DNA from: Desulfovibrionaceae bacterium
GTDB lineage: Bacteria > Desulfobacterota > Desulfovibrionia > Desulfovibrionales > Desulfovibrionaceae
Assembly: GCA_031082225.1 (NCBI GenBank)
Contig: JAVHLG010000005.1
Coordinates: 1-64,000 of the forward strand
DNA: 64,000 bases
Direction: 5' to 3'
Both the position numbers and the translations under genes were made by a program. The notes under the pieces were generated by a model. The model worked only from the letters and a program-made list of their open reading frames with translations. It made no database searches and was not told the DNA's origin. Below, one piece after another: positions 47,662 through 56,018 of this stretch (the first letter of the stretch is position 1; the number at the start of each line of letters is the position of its first letter).

Positions 47662-48648
47662 ATGTCGCAAACCAATATTTTGCTTGAAGCCGGAACCAAT
47701 GAATTCGAAATCATCGAATTCTACATAGATGAACAGCCTCAGGGGGACGAAAAACCCTACCGGGCCTATTTCGGCGTCAACGTGGCCAAGGTGTTGGAGA
47801 TCATCCGCCTGCCCACGGTCACGGAGATGCCCCACATGCCGCACCCAAGCATCATCGGCACGTTCAATCTCCGTTCCCGGGTCATCCCCCTCATCGACCT
47901 GAGCCTGTGGCTGGGCAAGCCCATGGCCCGCAACGGCTCCACCAAGGTCATCGTGGCCGAGTTCAACAAGGTGGTGAACGCCTTCATGGTTTCCGGCGTC
48001 ACCCGCATCCACCGCAAAAGCTGGAACGACGTGGAGCCGCCAACCGGCTACACCGCGCAGTTTGCGGCCCGCAACTTCACGGGCGTGGTCAAGTTCGAGG
48101 ACCGCATCCTGCTGCTTCTGGACATGGAGCAGATCATCTGGGACTTAAACCCCGCCCTGGCCATCCGCATGGACCGCACCGGACGCCAGGACGGCGTGGT
48201 GGACTGCAAGCACTACAAGACCCTGGTGGTCGACGACTCCAACTCCATCCGCAAACTCATCGTCACCTATCTGGAAAAAGACGGCTTCTCCGTGGAGCAG
48301 GACATCAACGGCCAAAACGCCTGGGACCGGCTTCAGGAGTGGAAACGTCTGGCGACGGAACAGGACGTGCCGCTCTCCACATACGTGGATCTGGTGGTCA
48401 CGGACCTGGAGATGCCGGCCATGGACGGCCACAACCTGTGCAAGCGGATCAAGGACGACCCGGTGCTCAAGCCCCTGCCGGTGATCCTTTTCTCCTCGCT
48501 GATCAACCACCAGCTCTACCACAAGGGCATCTCCGTGGGCGCCGACGACCAGGTGACCAAGCCCGAGATCGCCACCCTGGCCGACCGGGCCAAAAAGCTC
48601 ATCGAAGGCGACCTGGAGGGCATCCCGAAACGGATACTGACCGAATAG
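47662..48648 (+). CDS. cheV: Chemotaxis protein CheV (CheW-receiver fusion)
   Basis: The 328-residue protein joins an N-terminal CheW domain (IIGTFNLRSRVIPLIDLSLW) to a C-terminal receiver domain with the phosphorylatable aspartate in VDLVVTDLEMPAMDGHNLCK and the conserved lysine in DDQVTKPEI. CheV couples receptors to CheA and is thought to tune adaptation. The start at 47662 has GGAGCGGAG upstream. No other chemotaxis genes are nearby, so it stands alone. A candidate sigma-54 promoter would link it to rpoN. Confidence 0.94.
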   Translation: MSQTNILLEAGTNEFEIIEFYIDEQPQGDEKPYRAYFGVNVAKVLEIIRLPTVTEMPHMPHPSIIGTFNLRSRVIPLIDLSLWLGKPMARNGSTKVIVAEFNKVVNAFMVSGVTRIHRKSWNDVEPPTGYTAQFAARNFTGVVKFEDRILLLLDMEQIIWDLNPALAIRMDRTGRQDGVVDCKHYKTLVVDDSNSIRKLIVTYLEKDGFSVEQDINGQNAWDRLQEWKRLATEQDVPLSTYVDLVVTDLEMPAMDGHNLCKRIKDDPVLKPLPVILFSSLINHQLYHKGISVGADDQVTKPEIATLADRAKKLIEGDLEGIPKRILTE

Positions 48649-48669
48649 CCGCCCCCCCCTTTCTCCACC

Positions 48670-48715
48670 AAGAACAACAGCCGCCCGGCGACATCGCCGA
48701 GCGGCTGTTGTTCTT
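48670..48715 (+). terminator. Terminator after cheV
   Basis: AAGAACAACAGCCGC (48670-48684) and GCGGCTGTTGTTCTT (48701-48715) form a perfect 15-base stem, with an inner GGCGA/TCGCC stem in the loop. It lies 21 bases after cheV. Confidence 0.85.
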
Positions 48716-48767
48716 GTATCCCATTTTTCATATTCATTAACTATGCAATCTCCGCGGTCATCATGCC

Positions 48768-48790
48768 GTATATCTAAAATGTATATCTAA
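48768..48790. repeat. Tandem 10-base direct repeat in the promoter region of the ABC operon
   Basis: GTATATCTAA occurs at 48768-48777 and again at 48781-48790, a 13-base period, in strongly AT-rich DNA (48721-48900). It may be a transcription-factor site. No gene is supported in 48716-49009; the short ORFs there have poor coding character. Confidence 0.4.
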
Positions 48791-48912
48791 TCGCTATAGT
48801 ACATTTTCTATGCATCAGAAACATTTTGTCTGTATAAATACTATCCAAGATGGTGAACCAGATAATGAATTATTCAAGTATGCCGGAAAATTCTCCCTGG
48901 AATGTTCTTTGC

Positions 48913-48941
48913 TTGATCCTCCCCGGTTTCCTAGGCATTAT
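48913..48941 (+). promoter_or_regulatory. Candidate sigma-70 promoter for the envelope ABC operon
   Basis: TTGATC (48913-48918), a 17-base spacer and CATTAT (48936-48941) lie about 70 bases before the ATPase gene. Confidence 0.35.
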
Positions 48942-49009
48942 CAGTGTCACTCGTCATGTTCAATGCATCGTACGACCTTTCACAGCCCGGAAAGGAGATG
49001 GAAGTCCAT

Positions 49010-49720
49010 ATGTCCCTCATAGAACTCACAGCTCTTTCCAAAACGTATCATACGGGCCAGATGGACCATCCTGCCCTTGAGGGCATAACCATGGCCATCG
49101 AACCGGCCCGGCTGGTCACCTTCGTCGGCCCCTCGGGCAGCGGAAAAACAACCCTGCTCAACATCATCGGCTGTATGGACAAACCCACATCCGGCGAAGT
49201 CCGGGTGGCGGGAACACGCACGGATACCCTGAACCGCCGTCAGGCCGCCGCCTTTCGGGGCGGGCACCTGGGATTCATTTTTCAGTCCTTCAACCTCATC
49301 CCCGTGCTTTCCGTGTATGAAAATGTGGAATATCCGCTGCTCATGATCTCTCCCACCCCGGCCCCCGAAAGAAAAGAGCGCGTCCTGCGGGTTCTTGAGG
49401 CCGTCGGCATGACCGACCATAAAGATAAACGTCCCGATCAGGTTTCCGGGGGCCAGAAACAACGCGTCGCCGTGGCCCGGGCCCTGGTGACCAACCCCCA
49501 GGTCGTCCTGGCCGACGAACCCACCGCAAACCTCGACCAGAAAACCGCACAGAGGATCATTGCCCTCATGCGGCAGATGCGGGACGCCTTCGGGACGACC
49601 TTTATCTTCTCCACCCACGACCCCCGCATCGTCGAACACGCCGACGAGATCCACACCCTGGAGGACGGTCGTCTCGTGAAGGACAACCACGACATTACGG
49701 GAGGCGCGGCCCATGCGTAG
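49010..49720 (+). CDS. LolD/MacB-type ABC transporter ATP-binding protein
   Basis: The 236-residue ATPase has Walker A VGPSGSGKTTLLNIIG, Q-loop FIFQSFNLIPVLSV, signature VSGGQKQRVAVARAL, Walker B VVLADEPTANLD and H-loop STHD. It belongs to the LolD/MacB/FtsE group, which work with FtsX-like permeases and act on envelope substrates rather than import solutes. AAAGGAG lies 12 bases before the ATG at 49010. The permease gene overlaps its end by eight bases. Confidence 0.92.
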   Translation: MSLIELTALSKTYHTGQMDHPALEGITMAIEPARLVTFVGPSGSGKTTLLNIIGCMDKPTSGEVRVAGTRTDTLNRRQAAAFRGGHLGFIFQSFNLIPVLSVYENVEYPLLMISPTPAPERKERVLRVLEAVGMTDHKDKRPDQVSGGQKQRVAVARALVTNPQVVLADEPTANLDQKTAQRIIALMRQMRDAFGTTFIFSTHDPRIVEHADEIHTLEDGRLVKDNHDITGGAAHA

Positions 49721-50966
49721 CATCTTCAAAATCGCCTTCCGGAACATGACCCGGTACAAACGCCGGACCATCCTGACCTCCCTGCTCATCATTCTCGGCG
49801 TGACCATGGTGGTGCTCTTTTCCGGGCTGGCCGGGTCGGTCAAGTCCATGATGATCGGCCTCATCACCGATTCCAACCTCGGGCATCTGCAAATCCACAA
49901 ACGCGGCTACGTTTCCTCCATCGACACCCTGCCGCTGAATCTGAACATGAACGCCAAGGGGTACGACAACGCTACGGCTGCCCTGGAACGCACGGCTGGG
50001 GTCGAATCCTTTGCCCCGCGCCTCAAACTCGGGGCGGTGCTCAGCAACTTCGTGGAGTCCACCAACGTCCGGCTGACCGCCGTCGATCCGGCCAAGGAGC
50101 CTCTCGTCTGCCCGGGACTCGCGTCACGGCTGGTAGGCGAACCCGGGGGAATCACGGGCTCCTTGCTCGAACCGGGCCAGATCATCATTCCCCAGAAGGT
50201 GGCCAACGGCATCGGCATCAAGCCGGGCGACACCGTGGTCCTGGTGGCCACCAACCGGGACGGCTCGGTGAACGGGATGCAGTTTACCGTATCGCGGCTC
50301 ATCGAGGACATCATGGGGCCGTCCGGCAAGGACGCCTACATGCACATCGACGACGCCCGGTCCCTGCTGCGCACGGAAAAGGGGGAGGTCTCGGAGATCG
50401 TCCTCAGGCTTACCCCGGAGGCCGATTTGAAGCATGTTGCGAAGCAGATTGAAAACGGGCTCGGGGAGTTCAAAAACAAGCAGGACAAACCCGCCTTCGA
50501 GGTCCACTCCTGGGCGGACCTGTCCCCCTTCGCCAACATCGCCAACATGATCGACCTGCTGATCATCACCGTAAAAATCGTCATGATCGCCATTGTGCTC
50601 ATCAGCGTGCTCAATGTCATGCTCATGTCGGTCTTCGAACGCATCCGGGAGATCGGCACGATTGCGGCCATGGGAACCCCGCCCGTAAAAATCCTGGCCC
50701 TGTTCGTGGCCGAGGGCTTCTGCCTTGGCCTTCTGGGGACGGCGACCGGCATCGTTGTCGGCGTTGCGGGACTGCTCGGCATCAAGGCGTCGCATGTCAC
50801 CTTTTCCTTCGGTCGCATGGACAATCTGCTCCTGCGCCCGGACATCAATCTGACGGAACTGGCGATCATCGCCGCCATGGTTTTGGCCGCTTCAGCCCTG
50901 GCCGCCCTGCAGCCCGCCTGGAAGGCCAGCCGCATGGAGCCGGTGGACGCCCTGGGACACGTCTAA
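49713..50966 (+). CDS. LolE/MacB-type ABC transporter permease
   Basis: The 417-residue protein has the MacB/LolE topology: one N-terminal helix (ILTSLLIILGVTMVVLFSGL), a large periplasmic domain, and three C-terminal helices in an FtsX domain (VKIVMIAIVLISVLNVMLMS, FVAEGFCLGLLGTATGIVVG). With the ATPase it forms a mechanotransmission-type exporter, probably extracting or moving a lipoprotein or lipid at the inner membrane. It overlaps the ATPase gene and is followed 17 bases later by the periplasmic carrier gene. Confidence 0.9.
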   Translation: MRSIFKIAFRNMTRYKRRTILTSLLIILGVTMVVLFSGLAGSVKSMMIGLITDSNLGHLQIHKRGYVSSIDTLPLNLNMNAKGYDNATAALERTAGVESFAPRLKLGAVLSNFVESTNVRLTAVDPAKEPLVCPGLASRLVGEPGGITGSLLEPGQIIIPQKVANGIGIKPGDTVVLVATNRDGSVNGMQFTVSRLIEDIMGPSGKDAYMHIDDARSLLRTEKGEVSEIVLRLTPEADLKHVAKQIENGLGEFKNKQDKPAFEVHSWADLSPFANIANMIDLLIITVKIVMIAIVLISVLNVMLMSVFERIREIGTIAAMGTPPVKILALFVAEGFCLGLLGTATGIVVGVAGLLGIKASHVTFSFGRMDNLLLRPDINLTELAIIAAMVLAASALAALQPAWKASRMEPVDALGHV

Positions 50967-50983
50967 CGCAAAGGATATACGTC

Positions 50984-51727
50984 ATGCGCATCGTCATAAC
51001 GTTGATTTTGGGCATATGCTGTCTGACGCTGCTTTCCCCATCCGCGCACGCCCTGGACGGAAACCAGCTTCTGGAGGAGATTGACCGGAATCTTGCACCT
51101 GTCAGCTACGAGATGTTCCGCAAATTGATAAATATCGAGCCCGATGGCTCCAAGCGTGAATATACCCTGTACACGATCAAAAAGGACCAGGACAAGATCA
51201 TCTCCATATTCCTTGCCCCGGCCAGTGAAAAAGGACGTTCCACGCTGCGTCTGGCCGAGAACATGTGGCTGCACATCCCCAACGTCGGCAAGCCCGTGCG
51301 CATCACCAGCCTGCAATCGGTCATCGGCGGCATATTCAACAACTCCGACATCATGGGGCTCGATTTCAGCGTGGAATACAACGTGGAACGGATGGAGGAC
51401 GCTGGCGAGGCGCACATGCTCTTTCTCAAGGCCAAATCGGATGTGGTGGCCTATGACCGGCTGGAGATGCGCGTGGACAAAAAGAGTCTGGTTCCCGTGG
51501 AGATCAAGTGTCTGGCGGCCTCAGGCATGCTCATCAAGACCCTCTATTTCAAGGAAATCACCGATTTCGGGGAAGGGCTGGTCCGTCCGGCGGTCATTGA
51601 AACCGATAGCCCCCTGAACAAAGGCTACAAATCTCTCATGGTGTTTGCGAAGGTGAAAAAGCGTGAATTCCCGGACGAGATCTTCACCCTGAACTATCTT
51701 CCCCGGGCCGAATCCCTGCGTCAGTAA
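50984..51727 (+). CDS. Periplasmic outer-membrane lipoprotein-sorting-like protein
   Basis: The 247-residue exported protein has a signal peptide (IVITLILGICCLTLLSPSAH-ALDG) and a LolA-like body (EMFRKLINIEPDGSKREYTL, ENMWLHIPNVGKPVRITSLQ, KRREFPDEIFTLNYL at the end). It matches the COG2834-type outer-membrane lipoprotein-sorting group, longer than true LolA. In this operon it is likely the periplasmic shuttle between the LolE-like permease and the outer-membrane barrel encoded next. Cargo unknown. Confidence 0.85.
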   Translation: MRIVITLILGICCLTLLSPSAHALDGNQLLEEIDRNLAPVSYEMFRKLINIEPDGSKREYTLYTIKKDQDKIISIFLAPASEKGRSTLRLAENMWLHIPNVGKPVRITSLQSVIGGIFNNSDIMGLDFSVEYNVERMEDAGEAHMLFLKAKSDVVAYDRLEMRVDKKSLVPVEIKCLAASGMLIKTLYFKEITDFGEGLVRPAVIETDSPLNKGYKSLMVFAKVKKREFPDEIFTLNYLPRAESLRQ

Positions 51728-51774
51728 GCAGCATGGGCAAGTGTGCGTCGTCATCTGTCGTGCGGAGGCATTGC

Positions 51775-53286
51775 ATGTCTGTCGTGATGAATTCAAAGCC
51801 TCACATGTTTTTGACCGACCGGAGTCGCTCCCTGCGCGTCAAGGGATGCATTTTTGGATGGATTCTCCTCGGAATTGCACTGATCGCCGCGTTCCCGGCT
51901 GACGCAGCGGAAGAGACCGCTTATGATCTGAATTTCGAGATACCCGAAGCGGAATCAAAAGAGGTGTTCAAGATTTGGGGCTATTCGGAATTTCGCCCCT
52001 TTCTCCGCATACTAGACAAAAACTCCGCGCTCTACAGGCAAAGGTACGCCAAAAACCCGCAAAGCGATGTCCAGACGAATTACCTGCTGAACCTGCGTCC
52101 GGAACTGTCCATCGACTACGGCCAGTTTGGCGCCTACGCCCGGCCGCGACTGGAGGTGGACTGGAACGAGGTGAAAAGCGGCAGCCTCGTGTTGGATGAA
52201 CCGTCTGAGGAGTTCTGGGAAAAGGACAGGCACTGGGGGGCGTCGATCATGCTGGAAGAGGCCTTCGTGACCTGGCGTCCGTCGCCCACGTTCACGGCCG
52301 AGGCCGGGAAAAAGGTGCTGAACTGGGGCAAGGGCTACGCCTGGAACCCGGTGGCCTTCGCCAGCCGCCCCAAGGACGTGGACGACCCGGACCACGCCCG
52401 CGAGGGCTACGTCATGTCCTATCTGGACTACATCCGCAGCTTCGACGGCCCCCTCAAAACCCTTGCCGTCACTCCCTTGATCCTCCCGGTGGCCGACCGC
52501 CTCAACGCCGAACTCGCCTCCGGGGACTCCCTGCTGTTCGGCGGCAAGGTCTATGCCCTTCTCTACGACATCGATCTCGACCTCATGTTCATGGCCGGAG
52601 ACAACTCCAACACCCGTGTCGGATTCGATTTCTCCACGAACCTGACGAGCAACCTCGAAATCCATGGTGAGTCGGCAATCCGGTTCGGATACAACAAAAA
52701 TATCATCAACACCAACGGCGATATTCGCAGCAAGACGTTTGACGCCTTGAATTATCTGGTCGGCATCCGTTATCTCAATTCTTTCGATACGACGATAATC
52801 GCCGAATATTATCACAACGGCGAGGGGTACAGTCCAGAAGAACTTCGGGACTACTATCAATTGATCAACGACGGCTACAACGAATATGTCGACAATACAA
52901 CGGATAGCGCCATCCAGAAAAATCTGAAAATGCTCAAGGGCAATTTTCAGGGAAACTCCGGGAGTAATGCAAACAGTACCAGTCTCTTGAAAGACAGTTC
53001 CCAGGTGGCCAATACATACAACAAAAGCACCGCAGGACAGGACTACCTGTACCTGCGGATCTCCCAGAAAGAACCGTTCAACATTCTTTTTTTGACGCCC
53101 ACGCTGACGTTGATCACCAATCTTGGGGATTTGAGCTGCTCGCTCAATCCGGAAATCTCCTACATGGTCATCCCCAACCTGGAGCTCAAACCGCGTTTGG
53201 TCATCCCCCTGGGCGGGCGGCTCAGCGAATTCGGTGAAAAGATGAACACCTTTCGGGGGGAGTTCCGGGTCACCTACTATTTCTGA
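51775..53286 (+). CDS. Outer-membrane beta-barrel protein (DUF1302/alginate-export-like)
   Basis: The 503-residue protein has an N-terminal signal region (ILLGIALIAAFPADAAEE). The body alternates in the way of barrel strands (YGQFGAYARPRLEVDWNEVK, ASIMLEEAFVTWRPSPTFTA), and it ends in the aromatic terminus GEFRVTYYF typical of BAM substrates. A conserved-looking WGKGYAWNPVAFASRPKDV resembles the DUF1302-type motif. The start at 51775 follows GGAGG by six bases. It is the last gene of the ABC operon and may receive the transported cargo. Confidence 0.8.
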   Translation: MSVVMNSKPHMFLTDRSRSLRVKGCIFGWILLGIALIAAFPADAAEETAYDLNFEIPEAESKEVFKIWGYSEFRPFLRILDKNSALYRQRYAKNPQSDVQTNYLLNLRPELSIDYGQFGAYARPRLEVDWNEVKSGSLVLDEPSEEFWEKDRHWGASIMLEEAFVTWRPSPTFTAEAGKKVLNWGKGYAWNPVAFASRPKDVDDPDHAREGYVMSYLDYIRSFDGPLKTLAVTPLILPVADRLNAELASGDSLLFGGKVYALLYDIDLDLMFMAGDNSNTRVGFDFSTNLTSNLEIHGESAIRFGYNKNIINTNGDIRSKTFDALNYLVGIRYLNSFDTTIIAEYYHNGEGYSPEELRDYYQLINDGYNEYVDNTTDSAIQKNLKMLKGNFQGNSGSNANSTSLLKDSSQVANTYNKSTAGQDYLYLRISQKEPFNILFLTPTLTLITNLGDLSCSLNPEISYMVIPNLELKPRLVIPLGGRLSEFGEKMNTFRGEFRVTYYF

Positions 53287-53414
53287 CCCGGAGCAGAATC
53301 CTCATCACAAGTCTTGCGCCACGCCTCCAGAGACGCAACCGTGCCCTCCACCGTGTCGGTGGCCAGCGTCTCCCGGGTCAGGGCGTTGACCCTTCGATTT
53401 CGATGTCCAGCCAT
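53277..53414 (-). CDS. Possible 45-residue ORF at the end of the SBP-GTPase-ATPase cluster
   Basis: The ORF starts at ATG 53414, inside the 3' end of the ABC ATPase gene in another frame, and ends at TAG 53277, overlapping by ten bases the end of the convergent barrel gene. The product (MAGHRNRRVNALTRETLATD, then TVEGTVASLEAWRKTCDED) has GC-rich third positions and a plausible helical, acidic composition with one cysteine. GGAAG lies four bases before the ATG. It could be a fourth cluster gene or chance. No family recognised. Confidence 0.35.
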   Translation of the reverse strand: MAGHRNRRVNALTRETLATDTVEGTVASLEAWRKTCDEDSAPGQK

Positions 53415-54229
53415 GCGGCTTCCGGGGCGATGCATCCTGAGTCTGGCCCGTCCAGGGCCGCGCCGCGGCGCAGGCGCTCCCGCACCCGGGAGATCTCCGT
53501 CTCCATGGCCGACAGCCTAGCCAGGACGCCCTCCTCCCGGCCGCTGCGCTCCTGCATGGCGCGCGCCGCGCCGTTTTCGAAGACCAGCCTCCTGTGCGCC
53601 GACAGGGCCAGGACCGGGTCATGGGTGGCCATGACGATGATCTTGTCGCTTCGCACCAAAAGCTCCAAGGCCTTTTTCTTGTCCACCCCGGCGTTTTCGA
53701 TCTCGTCGATGAGCAGCACCGGCGACCAGCTTAAAAGCGCCGTGTCCGCGATCATAAGCGCCCTGGACTGGCCGCCCGAAAGCTGGGTGAGCTGGACCTC
53801 CGGGGAAAACGGCTCCCCGGCCAGGGCGTTGGCGGCGGCGAAAACCCGGTCGGCCACATCCTTCGGGTCGGCCGCCCCCCGGCTTTCGGCGTGCGTGGTC
53901 AGAAAATCCAGCACCCCCATGTCCAGGACAAAGTTCATGTTCTGAGTGAGCTGGGCCACCAGCCTGCCCGTCAGGGCGAAACGCTCGTCCGCGTCCGGGA
54001 GACGCCCGTCAAGCAAGAGCGTACGCCCGGTGGGGGTGTCGCCCTGGGCCATGGACTCGATGTCCGAAAGAAAGCGGCTCTTGCCCGAGCCCGTAGGACC
54101 AAGGAGGGCCGTAACCTGCCCGGCGGCAAACGACACGTCGCAAGCCTCGGGACGCCCCGACTTGTCGCGTCCGGCGGTCAGGGTCATGGTCCGGGGCACG
54201 AAAACGCCCTCAATGATCGGCGTGGACAT
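53378..54229 (-). CDS. Stand-alone ABC-type ATPase of the SBP/GTPase cluster
   Basis: The 283-residue protein has Walker A GPTGSGKS (44-51), signature LSGGQ (150-154), Walker B VLLIDEIENAG (171-181) and H-loop THD (202-204). A C-terminal helical tail of about 60 residues follows. There is no membrane segment and no permease gene nearby. It is unlike importer ATPases in having a QLTQNMNFVL stretch where the Q-loop would be. It overlaps the upstream GTPase gene by 20 bases. A partial second copy of this gene survives at 57870-58056. Its role is unknown; conformational work on a soluble partner is one possibility. Confidence 0.8.
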   Translation of the reverse strand: MSTPIIEGVFVPRTMTLTAGRDKSGRPEACDVSFAAGQVTALLGPTGSGKSRFLSDIESMAQGDTPTGRTLLLDGRLPDADERFALTGRLVAQLTQNMNFVLDMGVLDFLTTHAESRGAADPKDVADRVFAAANALAGEPFSPEVQLTQLSGGQSRALMIADTALLSWSPVLLIDEIENAGVDKKKALELLVRSDKIIVMATHDPVLALSAHRRLVFENGAARAMQERSGREEGVLARLSAMETEISRVRERLRRGAALDGPDSGCIAPEAAWLDIEIEGSTP

Positions 54230-54920
54230 CGCTGCCTCCGAAACGGGCCTTTTTCACATTGCCCTTCTGGTAGCGCACGCCGATACGGGTTTCGCTCAGG
54301 CAGTAGGAGCATACGGCGGCGGGCATGGAGAAGCGCAGCTTCACGTCCGTGACCGAGGAAAGATCCGGGGCCTGTTCCATGATGGCGGCCAGTTCGGCGC
54401 AGCCCTGGCCGGTTAAGCCGTTGACGTGTCGGATCACGGCCCGGCTGTTCATCTGGCGGATGCGGTGCCGGTATACCTCGCGCTCGGCCTGGGAGACCAG
54501 ATCGCCCTTGGTGACCACCACGATGTCGGCCAGCCTGAGCATGGGGCCGATCTTGGCCGGGGCGTTAATGCCCATGAGGTTGTCGATGACGCACAGTCCA
54601 AGGGCCCCGCGCAGGTGCGGGGAGCAGCGGTTGCACAGCCCGGCGGTCTCGATGACGAAGCAGCCCGCGCCGGTCCCCCTGGCCCACTCGAAGGCCTCCT
54701 CCAGGTTCGAGGCAAAGTAGTGGTCCGGGCACAGACCGCCGGAAAAGACCACGGAGACAGGCACACCGGCCTCGCGATAGATCTCCCCGTCGCGGCTTTG
54801 CAGGCAGTCGAACTTGACCACGGCGCAGGCCGTGCCCGCGTCCATGAGCGCCCGGCAGGCCTTGGACATGACCGCGGTCTTGCCGCAGGAGGGAGGCCCG
54901 GACACGGTGATCAGGCGCAT
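54210..54920 (-). CDS. HypB/CobW-like GTPase with CxxC motifs
   Basis: The 236-residue P-loop GTPase carries Walker A GPPSCGKT (8-15), FDCLQSRDG, ETAGLCNRC (with C96/C99), VTKGD (136-140) for guanine recognition, and a second CxxC at C204/C207 (AAVCSYCLSE). The cysteines suggest metal or Fe-S binding, as in HypB-type nickel insertases and CobW metallochaperones. It overlaps the substrate-binding gene by ten bases and the ATPase gene by 20, so all three are likely co-translated. The metal or cofactor cannot be named from sequence. Confidence 0.78.
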   Translation of the reverse strand: MRLITVSGPPSCGKTAVMSKACRALMDAGTACAVVKFDCLQSRDGEIYREAGVPVSVVFSGGLCPDHYFASNLEEAFEWARGTGAGCFVIETAGLCNRCSPHLRGALGLCVIDNLMGINAPAKIGPMLRLADIVVVTKGDLVSQAEREVYRHRIRQMNSRAVIRHVNGLTGQGCAELAAIMEQAPDLSSVTDVKLRFSMPAAVCSYCLSETRIGVRYQKGNVKKARFGGSDVHADH

Positions 54921-55951
54921 GTCGCCTTCCGGACCATGTCGCGAAAAAGGACGTTTAATGTGTCGCGGCGCTCGGTGACGTCGTTGTCCTCGATCCAGTC
55001 CCACCCCACCCACTTGAGGCTGGCCTCGGGGGGAAGCCTGACCGCCGCAGAAGCGGCCATGGGGACAAACCAGGCCGCGCTGTCGATTCCCAAAAACCCG
55101 TCTGCAAAAAAGGCGATGACGTCCGCCAGCCGTTCCCGCTCGCTTTTTTTGGCCAGGAAATACAGGGGGCTGGACGCCGCGCCGTCGCGTGGCCAGACCA
55201 CCCGCAGGTGCGCCGGACGGGTGACGGTCTCGGCGAAAAAGGCCGGGATGATATAGACCGCCCCGGCCGACTCGTCGCCGGAACCGGCGGACTTGACCAT
55301 GGACGAGGAATGCATGAACCCCTTGCAGTTGGCCGCCAGGGCGTGCAGGCCGTCCATGCCGAACTCCTTGTAGACGTTTAGGATCACGGCGTCGGCCATG
55401 TCGTCGCCGTCCCCGCACATGATGAGTTCGCCCTTGTAGCGCGGATGCAGGACGTCCTCCCAGGCCTGCGGCACGGGAAGGTCGCCCAGGCGGCGGGTGT
55501 CCACGAGAAACAGGTAGGGGGTGACCCCGTAGAGGGTGTAATGGCCGCGCGGATCGAGGAGTCCGGCCCGCTCGTGCAGGGGGCTTAGGGGGACCGCCGG
55601 GGCGGCGGAAAAAAGCCCGGCGCGCACGTGGCGGGAAACGAACTCCCGCCGCCAGAAATCCCCGAACCCGATGGAGCCGATGACCCCGGGCAGCCGGTCC
55701 GGGTCGGATTCGCGGTAGATGGGATCGTAGGGGTCCACCGAGGTGCAGCCCATGGGGATATGCACCCTGAGTTCCCGGCCACGCCGGGCATGGTCGGCGG
55801 CAATGCGGTCGATGCCGTCCTTCACCAGAAGCTTCACCGGGCAGGGGGCGTAGAGCAGAAGATCGGGGACCGCAGGCGCTGACGTGACGCCGGGTGCGTC
55901 TTCCTTAGCCATGTCTCGCACGGAGCGCATGAGTTCATCCAGGGCTTTCAT
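54911..55951 (-). CDS. Periplasmic-binding-protein-like protein without a signal peptide
   Basis: The 346-residue protein has the fold pattern of Fe3+/spermidine-type solute-binding proteins (LRVHIPMGCTSVDPYDPIYR, YGVTPYLFLVDTRRLGDLPV, WEDVLHPRYKGELIMCGDGD). It starts MKALDELMRSVRDMAKEDAP with no hydrophobic signal, so it is probably cytoplasmic. Cysteines occur at APCPVK and MGCTS. GGAGG lies upstream of 55951. It heads the overlapping SBP-GTPase-ATPase set, and a permease is absent. An intracellular ligand-holding role is inferred from location and lack of export signal. Confidence 0.75.
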   Translation of the reverse strand: MKALDELMRSVRDMAKEDAPGVTSAPAVPDLLLYAPCPVKLLVKDGIDRIAADHARRGRELRVHIPMGCTSVDPYDPIYRESDPDRLPGVIGSIGFGDFWRREFVSRHVRAGLFSAAPAVPLSPLHERAGLLDPRGHYTLYGVTPYLFLVDTRRLGDLPVPQAWEDVLHPRYKGELIMCGDGDDMADAVILNVYKEFGMDGLHALAANCKGFMHSSSMVKSAGSGDESAGAVYIIPAFFAETVTRPAHLRVVWPRDGAASSPLYFLAKKSERERLADVIAFFADGFLGIDSAAWFVPMAASAAVRLPPEASLKWVGWDWIEDNDVTERRDTLNVLFRDMVRKATCA

Positions 55952-55983
55952 GGTCTTTTGACCAACCTCCGTGGTGTGGGGAA

Positions 55984-56018
55984 ATGCAAAAATGTCTCGT
56001 CAGGCTACAGTTTTGCAT
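55984..56018. promoter_or_regulatory. Inverted repeat upstream of the SBP-GTPase-ATPase cluster
   Basis: ATGCAAAA (55984-55991) and TTTTGCAT (56011-56018) are perfect eight-base arms around 19 bases, starting 33 bases before the SBP gene. It is AT-rich and looks like a regulator site or leader hairpin. The rest of 55952-56297 shows no gene; I checked it by eye for riboswitch motifs and found none. Confidence 0.45.

Noticed and set aside
48810-49022. A 70-codon ORF upstream of the envelope ABC operon
   Set aside because: It lies in AT-rich promoter DNA, overlaps the proposed promoter and the ATPase start, and has poor composition.
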